6,994 nucleotides of DNA from Acidobacteriota bacterium (GTDB lineage Bacteria > Acidobacteriota > Vicinamibacteria > Vicinamibacterales > UBA2999), in NCBI GenBank assembly GCA_013813075.1, contig JACCSI010000716.1, forward strand, positions 1 to 6,994, in the 5' to 3' direction. Below are positions 1 through 6,004 of this stretch, piece after piece; the stretch's first letter is position 1; the number at the start of each line of letters is the position of its first letter. The position numbers and the translations under genes were made by a program. A model generated the notes under the pieces. It was given only the letters and a program-made list of their open reading frames with translations, had not been told where the DNA came from and searched no databases.

Positions 1-884
1 AAGTCGGTCTGGATGAATCCGCGGTCCGTCACCTGCACACGCGTCTTGTCGAGTCCCGCGATCCGTGCATTCGGACGCCGCCCGATCGAGACGAGCACGT
101 AGTCGTACGACGCCTCGGCCGGAATGCCCTCGCCGTCGAACGCGACCGTCACGGCCGTGTCGGCCGCCTTGAGCGACAGGACCTTGGTCGACAGCATCAC
201 GCGCTCGAAGGCCTTCTCGACGCGCTGCGACAGATAGCGCACCAGGTCCCGATCGGCGCCGGGCAGCAGGCCGTCGGTCATCTCGACGACGGACACCCTG
301 GTGCCGAGCGCCGCATACACGGACCCGAGCTCCAGACCGATGTAACCCCCGCCGATGACGAGCATCGAGCCCGGAATCTCCGGCAGGTCCAGGGCGCCGG
401 TCGAATCCAGCACTCGCGGGCTGTCGATGGAGAGCGCTGGGATTTTGGTCGGCTCGGAGCCGGTCGCGAGAATGATGTAGTCAGCGTCAACGGTTTGCTT
501 GCCGCTCGCCGCGATCACCTCGAGGCGTGTCGGACTGACAATTGATGCCCAGCCTTGCAGGTAGTTGACCTTGCGCAGCTTGGCCACCTGCCCCGTGCCG
601 CTCGTCAGCTTTTCGACGACCCTGTTCTTATGCGCCCGCAACCGCTCGACGTCGATTCGGGGCTTGCCGAAGTCAATGCCCCACTCGGTCGCGTGCCCGG
701 CTTCGTCGAGCACCTTTGCGACATGCAGCAGCGCCTTTGACGGGATGCATCCCCGGTAGAGGCAGACGCCGCCAGGATTGTTCTCCGGATCGATCAACGT
801 GACCTGCATACCGAGGTCGGCGGCGTAAAAGGCCGCCGCGTACCCGCCCGGACCCGCCCCAACGACCGCAACGCGCGTAGACAT
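1..884 (-). CDS. lpdA: Dihydrolipoyl dehydrogenase (E3), 3' end cut by window edge
   Basis: E3 of the pyruvate dehydrogenase complex is a cytoplasmic FAD flavoprotein that reoxidises dihydrolipoyl-E2 and reduces NAD+. The first 294 residues are visible, read directly from the minus strand, against a usual length of about 470. The FAD-binding GAGPGG lies at residues 9-14. The redox disulfide is in GGVCLYRGCIPSKALL (Cys41, Cys46). ATGS is at 140-143, the NAD-binding VIGGGYIG at 176-183 is followed by Glu201, and SIGRRPN at 266-272 belongs to the second FAD contact. The His-Glu pair and dimer interface of the C-terminal domain lie beyond the edge. The start is the ATG at 884-882, directly before the FAD motif, with a purine-rich AAAAGGGA a few bases upstream. 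It lies 37 bp after the E2 stop on the same strand, so it is probably co-transcribed. The segment between the two cysteines is LYRG, where E. coli Lpd has LNVG. Identification is secure; assignment to this complex rests on the neighbours. Confidence 0.95.
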   Translation of the reverse strand, partial: MSTRVAVVGAGPGGYAAAFYAADLGMQVTLIDPENNPGGVCLYRGCIPSKALLHVAKVLDEAGHATEWGIDFGKPRIDVERLRAHKNRVVEKLTSGTGQVAKLRKVNYLQGWASIVSPTRLEVIAASGKQTVDADYIILATGSEPTKIPALSIDSPRVLDSTGALDLPEIPGSMLVIGGGYIGLELGSVYAALGTRVSVVEMTDGLLPGADRDLVRYLSQRVEKAFERVMLSTKVLSLKAADTAVTVAFDGEGIPAEASYDYVLVSIGRRPNARIAGLDKTRVQVTDRGFIQTD

Positions 885-921
885 CTGTCCCTTTTCTGGT
901 TTCTCGGTATCGTCGACCGGC

Positions 922-2370
922 CTACCCGCGCAACATGACTGTGAAGGGTTGTTCGATCGCCTCGACCACCCAGCGCAGGAAGCGAATGGCATCGGCGCCG
1001 TCGATGACGCGGTGGTCATAGCTGAGCGACAGCGGCAGCATTTGCCGCGGCACGATCTGCCCATCCTTGAAGACGGCCTCAACGGCGCCACGCGAGATGC
1101 CGAGGATTGCCACCTCCGGCCAGTTGACGATCGGCGTAAACGACGTGCCCCCGATGCCGCCGAGATTTGTGATCGACATCGATCCGCCAGACATCTCATC
1201 GAGCGACAGCTTGCGCGCCTTGGCCTTGTCGGCGAGCCGCTGAATCTCGACGGCGATCTCGACGATGTTCTTTCGGTCGGCGTCGCGGACGACCGGCACC
1301 AGCAGGCCGTGCGCCGTGTCCACGGCAATGCCGACGTTGATATATTTCTTGTAGATGATGGATTCGGTGGCGGGATCGATCGACGCGTTGAACTGCGGAA
1401 ATTGTTTCAACGCGGTCGCGATGATTTTGGTGACGACCGCGGTGACGGTCAGCTTGCCGCCCTGCTTTTCGACTTCGCCCGCGTACTTCGGGCGAATCTC
1501 CTCCAGCACGGTCATGTCCGCCTTGTCGAACTGCGTGACGTGTGGAATGACGGACCAGGCGTGACTCAGGTGCTCGGCGGTCTTGCGCCGCACGCCGCCC
1601 ATCGGCTTGCGCTCGATCTCGCCCCACTTCGAGAAATCGGGCAATGGCGGGCTCGCCACGCCGGGGCGCGACGACGACGGCGCCATCGCGCCACCGCCGA
1701 CGCTGCTTAAGATCTGGCGCGCAAAGTTCTTCACGTCATGTTCGCTGATGCGGCCACCCGAACCGGTGCCGGTCACCTGCGAAATGTCGACGCCAATCTC
1801 GCGCGCGGCACGACGCACGGAGGGAGACGCTGCTGCCGAGGCCGTGCTCGGGACGGCAGGCGCAGTCGCGGCCGCCGCCGGAGGGGCAGACGCGGACTGA
1901 CGCTCGCGAATGTCGACCACGGGCGCACGTTTCTTCTGCGCCTCGTCTTCCTTCGGTTGGTCGACCGCCTCGGTCGCCCCATCGTCCTCGGCCGCTGGCT
2001 CTTCCTGCGGCGCCTCGTCCTTCGCTGCCTCTTTCTTCTGTTCCTTCGGCGGGTCGCTCTTCTGTTCCTTCGGCGCGTCGGGCTTGCCCTTTGACAGCGC
2101 AGTGTTTTTCTTGGGCGCTGCGGGCTCGTCTTCAGCAACGTCCTCCAGCACGAGGACAAGCTCCCCCGGTTTGATTTTGTCGCCGGGCTTGACTTTCACG
2201 TCTTTGACGGTGCCGGCGACATTAATCGGCACCTCGAGCGTGGCCTTGTCGGTTTCGAGCTCGAGCACGGGTTGGTCGTCGACAACTTTGTCGCCGGCCT
2301 TGACCATGACTCGCAACACGTCGCCCTGCGCGACGCCGTCACCAAGATTCGGGAGGATGAAATCGGGCAC
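922..2370 (-). CDS. aceF: Dihydrolipoyl acetyltransferase (E2 of pyruvate dehydrogenase)
   Basis: E2 is the structural core of the complex: its swinging lipoyl arm takes acetyl from E1 and transfers it to CoA. The protein has 482 residues. A single N-terminal lipoyl domain (about 2-77) carries the lipoylated Lys42 in ETDKATLEVP. A long linker follows: Lys/Glu/Pro-rich at about 83-148, Ala/Pro/Ser-rich at about 159-182. The peripheral subunit-binding domain is at about 183-216 (SVRRAAREIGVD, GTGSGGRISEHDV). A second short linker leads to the acyltransferase domain (about 250-482), with catalytic His453 and Asp457 in SYDHRVIDGAD. The TNLGGIGGTSFTPIVNWPEV stretch resembles AceF-type rather than oxoglutarate-type E2. 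E. coli AceF has three lipoyl domains; this has one. The start is GTG (2370-2368), fixed because an in-frame TGA lies four codons upstream (2382-2380) and the lipoyl domain begins at once. Ribosome-binding sequence is weak (GAGAG). It sits between aceE and lpdA. Confidence 0.95.
   Translation of the reverse strand: MPDFILPNLGDGVAQGDVLRVMVKAGDKVVDDQPVLELETDKATLEVPINVAGTVKDVKVKPGDKIKPGELVLVLEDVAEDEPAAPKKNTALSKGKPDAPKEQKSDPPKEQKKEAAKDEAPQEEPAAEDDGATEAVDQPKEDEAQKKRAPVVDIRERQSASAPPAAAATAPAVPSTASAAASPSVRRAAREIGVDISQVTGTGSGGRISEHDVKNFARQILSSVGGGAMAPSSSRPGVASPPLPDFSKWGEIERKPMGGVRRKTAEHLSHAWSVIPHVTQFDKADMTVLEEIRPKYAGEVEKQGGKLTVTAVVTKIIATALKQFPQFNASIDPATESIIYKKYINVGIAVDTAHGLLVPVVRDADRKNIVEIAVEIQRLADKAKARKLSLDEMSGGSMSITNLGGIGGTSFTPIVNWPEVAILGISRGAVEAVFKDGQIVPRQMLPLSLSYDHRVIDGADAIRFLRWVVEAIEQPFTVMLRG
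2034..2081 (-). repeat. Two-copy 24-bp tandem repeat within the E2 linker
   Basis: Two adjacent 24-bp units (2034-2057 and 2058-2081) match at 22 of their first 23 bases. The one internal difference is at 2052 versus 2076. In frame they encode an eight-residue unit seen as DAPKEQKS then DPPKEQKK (about residues 98-113 of E2). The unit is a multiple of three, so copy number can change without breaking the frame. It lies in the flexible charged linker between the lipoyl and subunit-binding domains, where length variation is normally tolerated. Confidence 0.8.
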
Positions 2371-2448
2371 TGGCAGCTCTCACAATTAGTGTTCGGGACG
2401 AGGACACCGGTGTGTCTATGCGGCGTGGCTCACCCGGCTCAGTCTACG

Positions 2449-2460
2449 GCGGCCGGCCGC
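2449..2460. repeat. Perfect 12-bp GC palindrome
   Basis: GCGGCCGGCCGC equals its own reverse complement. It sits in the middle of the aceE-aceF spacer. As a hairpin it has no proper loop, so it would act as a DNA palindrome or as part of a larger fold rather than as a terminator. Confidence 0.7.
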
Positions 2461-2467
2461 AGCTCGG

Positions 2468-2499
2468 TGCGAGGGTCGAAGCCTACGCCCTCCGGCGCA
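2468..2499. repeat. Imperfect inverted repeat (stem-loop) in the aceE-aceF spacer
   Basis: GAGGG (2471-2475) pairs with CCCTC (2488-2492) around a 12-base loop. The outer TGC (2468-2470) pairs with GCA (2497-2499), leaving a four-base bulge on one side. The transcript of either strand could fold. On the aceE-aceF strand it is not followed by a U-run, so a role in RNA stability or as part of a repeat element is more likely than intrinsic termination. Confidence 0.45.
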
Positions 2500-2551
2500 G
2501 TATGGGTGGCCGGGGCTCCCCCCGCCCTCCAGTCAACATCAACGGCTCGGC

Positions 2552-5230
2552 CTAGGAGATCGCGGGATCCCGCTTCTCGACGTCGATCTCGAGATCCTTA
2601 ATCGCCTGCTGCACCACTTCCGGACCAATCTGCTTTTCCAACAGCAGCGCGTGCAACGTCGCCAGGGTAATGAACCGCGCGTCGACCTCGAAGAAGTCGC
2701 GCAACGCGGCGCGCGATTCGGACCGGCCGAACCCATCGGTCCCGAGCGCGTGCATACGGCGCGGCAGCCAGCGGTCGATGGCGTCGGGCAACACCTTGAG
2801 ATAGTCGCTCGCGGCCACGAAGACGCCCGGGCTCTTCGTCGTCATCTGCGTCACGTAGGGCAGCCGAGGCTTATCGGCCGGATGCAGCCGGTTCCATCGC
2901 TCGCAGGCGTGCCCATCGCGATACAAGTTCAAATAACTCGTCACGCTCCACACGTCGGCGCCGACACCGTACTTCTCCTCGAGAAGTTGCTGAGCCTTCA
3001 ACGCCTCAATCAAGATCGTGCCGCTGCCAAACAGCTGCGCCCGCAGCTTTGATTGCGGCTTTGACGTCGGCTTCGCGATGTACATCCCCTTGAGGATGCC
3101 TTCGCGCGCACCCTCGGGCATGGGGGGATGCTCGTACTGCTCGTTCATCAGCGTCAGGTAATAGAAGATGTTCTCCTGCTCGGCGTACATCCGCTTGATG
3201 CCGTCTTCGATGATGACCGCGAGCTCGTAGGCGAATGCCGGGTCGTAGGCCTGGCAGGTGGGCACCGGCATGGCAAGAATGTGGCTGTTGCCGTCCTGAT
3301 GCTGCAACCCTTCGCCGTTGAGCGTGGTGCGACCGGCGGTGCCCCCGAGCACGAAGCCACGCATGCGCATGTCCGCGCCCGCCCAGATCAGGTCGCCAAC
3401 GCGCTGAAACCCGAACATCGAATAGAAGATGAAGAACGGAATCGTGTTGATGCCGTGGGACGCATACGCCGTCCCCGCGGCGATGAATGACGACATCGCG
3501 CCGGCTTCGTTGATACCTTCCTCGAGGATCTGCCCGTCCTGTGCTTCCTTGTAGTACAGCAGCGTGTCCATGTCGACCGGCTCGTAGAGCTGACCGCTAT
3601 GGGCGTAAATACCAACCTGACGGAACAGCGACTCCATGCCGAACGTGCGCGCTTCGTCCGGCACAATCGGCACCACCAGCTTGCCGATGTGCTCGTCTCG
3701 CAACAGCTTGCTCAGCATCCGCACGAACACCATCGTGGTGCTCGCCTTGCGTGCTTCGGTGCCCTTGTGGAATTCGGAGAACACCTCAGCCAGCTGAGGA
3801 CGCATCGGCTCGGTGCGCACTTGCCGCTTCGGGACTCCGCCGCCGAGCGCCTGGCGGCGGTCTAGCATGTAATTCAACTCGATGCTGTTCTGCGGCGGAC
3901 GATAGAAGGGTGCTTTGGCCACCTCCTCATCCGAAATCGGAATGCCGAAGCGCGTACGGAATGCCTTTACTTCGTCGTCGTTCAGCTTTTTCTGCTGGTG
4001 AGTGACGTTCTTCCCCTCACCCGATTCGCCGACGCCGTAACCTTTGATCGTGCGCGCGAGCACAACGGTCGGCACACCCTTGGTTTCCGTGGCGCGCTTG
4101 TAGGCGTTGTAGACCTTCGACGGGTCATGCCCGCCGAGGGTAAGCTTCTTCAACTGCTCGTCCGAGAGGTGCTTCACCATCTCCAGCAGGCGCGGGTCGG
4201 CGCCCCAGAAATGTTTGCGCACATACGTCCCGGACTCGACCGCGTACTTCTGGTATTCGCCATCAACGATCTCGCCCATGCGCTTGATGAGCAGGCCCTC
4301 GTGGTCCTTTTCGAGCAGGTCATCCCACTCCGAGCCCCACAGCGCTTTGATCACGTTCCAGCCGGCGCCCCGGAAGATGGCCTCAAGTTCCTGGATGATC
4401 TGCCCGTTGCCGCGGACCGGCCCGTCGAGGCGCTGGAGGTTGCAGTTGATGACGAAGATCAGGTTGTCGAGCCGCTCACGCGACGCGAGTGTGATGGCAC
4501 CGAGCGCCTCGGGTTCGTCAGTCTCACCGTCGCCAAGGAACGCCCACACCTTGGCGTCAGTGGCGGGCTTCAACCCGCGATCTTCGAGATAGCGATTAAA
4601 CCGCGCCTGATAGATCGCCATGATGGGACCGAGGCCCATCGACACCGTCGGAAACTCCCAGAAGTCGGGCATCAGCCACGGATGCGGATACGACGACAGA
4701 CCGCCGCCCGGCTTCAGCTCGCGACGGAAGTTCTCCAGTTGTTCGACCGAGATGCGGCCTTCGAGGAACGCCCGCGCATAAATGCCCGGCGAGCCGTGGC
4801 CCTGAAAAAAGATGATGTCGCCTTCGGCACCGTTCTCACGGCCGCGAAAGAAGTGGTTGTATCCGACTTCGTACAGCGTCGCCGACGACGCAAAAGTGGA
4901 AATGTGGCCGCCAATGCCATCTTCGACGCGATTGGCCCGGACGACCATGGCCATGGCATTCCAGCGCACCAGGCTCTTGATTCGGCGCTCGATCTCGCGG
5001 CTGCCGGGGTATGGGACTTCTTCTGAGGTATGAATCGTGTTGATGTAGGGCGTGTTCGCGGTAAACGGCAGCTTGATACCGCTCTTCGTCGCGTGAACGC
5101 CAAGTTCTCGAAGGAGACGGCCGACGCGTGCGGGCCCGCCGTGCTGCAGCACATAGTCGAGCGACTCGAGCCATTCGCGGGTCTCGAGCGCTTCCAGTTC
5201 GCGGGCGTCGGTTGGAGCTGAATTCCTCAT
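2552..5230 (-). CDS. aceE: Pyruvate dehydrogenase E1, homodimeric type
   Basis: E1 decarboxylates pyruvate on ThDP and reductively acetylates the lipoyl arm of E2. From the chosen start it has 892 residues; E. coli AceE has 887. Seen in order: GGHISTF and FFQGHGSPG (His109, His145); the ThDP/Mg motif GDGETDEP (233-240) ending at INCN (261-264); KNVTHQQKKLN with His411, equivalent to mobile-loop His407 of E. coli; EEGINEAGAM with Glu575, matching the ThDP-activating Glu571; and NGEGLQHQDGNSH with His644, matching His640. Residue equivalences come from my alignment by eye. The start is ATG 5230-5228. The frame stays open 260 codons further upstream, but that stretch is antisense to the glycosylase gene and lies outside AceE homology. 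AGGAAAGG (5250-5243) upstream is a good ribosome-binding sequence, though 12 bases away. It is the first gene of the aceE-aceF-lpdA set and is divergent from the glycosylase gene. Confidence 0.97.
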   Translation of the reverse strand: MRNSAPTDARELEALETREWLESLDYVLQHGGPARVGRLLRELGVHATKSGIKLPFTANTPYINTIHTSEEVPYPGSREIERRIKSLVRWNAMAMVVRANRVEDGIGGHISTFASSATLYEVGYNHFFRGRENGAEGDIIFFQGHGSPGIYARAFLEGRISVEQLENFRRELKPGGGLSSYPHPWLMPDFWEFPTVSMGLGPIMAIYQARFNRYLEDRGLKPATDAKVWAFLGDGETDEPEALGAITLASRERLDNLIFVINCNLQRLDGPVRGNGQIIQELEAIFRGAGWNVIKALWGSEWDDLLEKDHEGLLIKRMGEIVDGEYQKYAVESGTYVRKHFWGADPRLLEMVKHLSDEQLKKLTLGGHDPSKVYNAYKRATETKGVPTVVLARTIKGYGVGESGEGKNVTHQQKKLNDDEVKAFRTRFGIPISDEEVAKAPFYRPPQNSIELNYMLDRRQALGGGVPKRQVRTEPMRPQLAEVFSEFHKGTEARKASTTMVFVRMLSKLLRDEHIGKLVVPIVPDEARTFGMESLFRQVGIYAHSGQLYEPVDMDTLLYYKEAQDGQILEEGINEAGAMSSFIAAGTAYASHGINTIPFFIFYSMFGFQRVGDLIWAGADMRMRGFVLGGTAGRTTLNGEGLQHQDGNSHILAMPVPTCQAYDPAFAYELAVIIEDGIKRMYAEQENIFYYLTLMNEQYEHPPMPEGAREGILKGMYIAKPTSKPQSKLRAQLFGSGTILIEALKAQQLLEEKYGVGADVWSVTSYLNLYRDGHACERWNRLHPADKPRLPYVTQMTTKSPGVFVAASDYLKVLPDAIDRWLPRRMHALGTDGFGRSESRAALRDFFEVDARFITLATLHALLLEKQIGPEVVQQAIKDLEIDVEKRDPAIS

Positions 5231-5296
5231 GGTCGGGATGGACCTTTCCTCTCGCGTGAGCGCAACCTTGCTATTGTACTTGCTTCCAATTTCGCC
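5231..5296. promoter_or_regulatory. Divergent intergenic region: likely promoters of aceE and udg
   Basis: These 66 bp separate two divergent genes and should drive both. On the minus strand TACAAT (5278-5273) is a good -10 candidate for aceE and would give a leader of roughly 36 bases; I see no good -35 at 16-18 bp. On the plus strand TATTGT (5272-5277) preceded by TGC forms an extended -10 candidate for the glycosylase and would give a leader of about 13 bases. The two hexamers cover nearly the same base pairs. These are read by eye against the sigma-70 consensus and are tentative. Confidence 0.35.
5243..5250 (-). promoter_or_regulatory. Ribosome-binding site supporting the aceE start
   Basis: AGGAAAGG on the minus strand lies 12 bases before the ATG at 5230-5228, slightly farther than usual. 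Between them GGTC (5244-5241) and GACC (5234-5231) can form a four-base stem with a six-base loop, which would bring the site closer to the start codon. It supports starting aceE here rather than in the open frame upstream. Confidence 0.55.
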
Positions 5297-6004
5297 ATGA
5301 CACAGTCGAGTCAACTTGCCGCTCTGAGGCTCGTCACGACGGCGATCATCTCGTGTCGCCGCTGTCCGCGCCTGCGCACCCATTGCCTGCAAATCGCGCA
5401 GGACAAACGCGCGGCCTTTCGAGACGATGACTATTGGGGCAAACCGGTGCCCGGGTTCGGCGATCCGCGGGCACGGGTGTTGATTCTCGGGCTCGCGCCA
5501 GCGGCGCATGGCGCCAACCGGACCGGGCGCCTCTTCACCGGCGACGGTGTTGGCGGGTCTGGCGACTTCCTGATGGCGGCCCTCCACCGCGCCGGTTTTG
5601 CCAACATCGGCACGTCGCAGCATCCAGCGGATGGGCTGAGGCTTCGCGATGCGTACATCGTCGCGACGGTGCGATGTGCGCCGCCGGACAACAAGCCACT
5701 GCCGGATGAGATAGCGGCGTGCGCCGGTCATCTCGCCGCCGAGATTGCGGCACTGACTCGCGTGCAGGTCGTCGTCGCCCTCGGCAAGATCGCGTGGGAC
5801 GCCTGGTTTCAGTATCTGGCGCGTCGCGGTGAGATCATCAGGCCGCGCCCAACGTTCGCCCACGGCGCCGCCTTCGAGCGGAGCGGCTTGCCGACGGTCG
5901 TCGGCTCTTTTCACCCCTCGCGGCAAAACACCAACACGGGACGGGTGACGGCCGCCATGTACGACGACGTGTATCGGGCGGTCAAGGCGCGCCTTCGCCG
6001 GTAG
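5297..6004 (+). CDS. udgB: Family-5 (UdgB-type) uracil-DNA glycosylase
   Basis: This predicted base-excision-repair enzyme removes uracil, and in this family often other deaminated bases, from DNA. The protein has 235 residues. The active-site segment GLAPAAHGANRTGR (65-78) runs into FTGD (80-83), and the second motif HPSRQNTNTG is at 206-215. Both are hallmarks of family 5; the catalytic Asp/Asn of other UDG families is absent from motif 1, as expected here. Four cysteines suit the iron-sulfur cluster of UDG families 4 and 5: Cys20 and Cys23 (CRRC), Cys127 (RCAPPDNKP) and Cys142. One small departure is Ala at residue 73, where I recall Gly as common in the family. The ATG at 5297 places CRRC at the usual distance from the N-terminus, though no ribosome-binding sequence precedes it; a very short leader is possible. 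It is divergent from aceE, and its last 23 bp overlap the dehydratase gene tail to tail. Confidence 0.9.
   Translation: MTQSSQLAALRLVTTAIISCRRCPRLRTHCLQIAQDKRAAFRDDDYWGKPVPGFGDPRARVLILGLAPAAHGANRTGRLFTGDGVGGSGDFLMAALHRAGFANIGTSQHPADGLRLRDAYIVATVRCAPPDNKPLPDEIAACAGHLAAEIAALTRVQVVVALGKIAWDAWFQYLARRGEIIRPRPTFAHGAAFERSGLPTVVGSFHPSRQNTNTGRVTAAMYDDVYRAVKARLRR

Larger units (their letters stand above)
2371..2551 (-). other. 181-bp palindrome-rich spacer between aceE and aceF
   Basis: No convincing gene lies in this gap, which is long for two subunits of one complex (the aceF-lpdA gap is 37 bp). It contains a perfect 12-bp palindrome GCGGCCGGCCGC (2449-2460), a perfect 10-bp palindrome ACACCGGTGT (2404-2413), and an imperfect stem-loop at 2468-2499. 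A G/C-run block with GGGGCTCCCC lies around 2514-2523. None is followed on the minus strand by a T-run, so none looks like a standard intrinsic terminator. A 17-codon ATG frame on the minus strand near the aceE stop has no support beyond being open. The spacer could be a dispersed intergenic repeat, an mRNA-processing or attenuation site, or a relic; the sequence alone does not decide. Confidence 0.5.

Noticed and set aside
949..1710. 253-codon open frame on the plus strand, opposite aceF
   Set aside because: It mirrors the E2 catalytic-domain codons, is rich in Arg/His/Asp in the way of a shadow frame, and has no start-site support.
1773..2159. Arg-rich 128-codon minus-strand frame within aceF
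   Set aside because: It is an out-of-frame reading of the charged linker region; its extreme Arg content reflects GC-rich Lys/Glu/Ala codons read in the wrong frame.
2510..2525. G/C-run block as an intrinsic terminator after aceE
   Set aside because: The GGGG and CCCC runs are too close to form a proper loop, and no T-run follows on the minus strand.
2272..2601. 109-codon plus-strand frame spanning the aceE-aceF spacer
   Set aside because: It overlaps both flanking genes in antisense, has a low-complexity Ser/Arg/Pro-rich translation, and shows no ribosome-binding site or known domain.
3998..5026. 342-codon open frame on the plus strand, opposite aceE
   Set aside because: It is antisense to conserved aceE codons, including the ThDP motif, and its translation shows no recognisable domain. 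Long antisense frames are expected in GC-rich genes.
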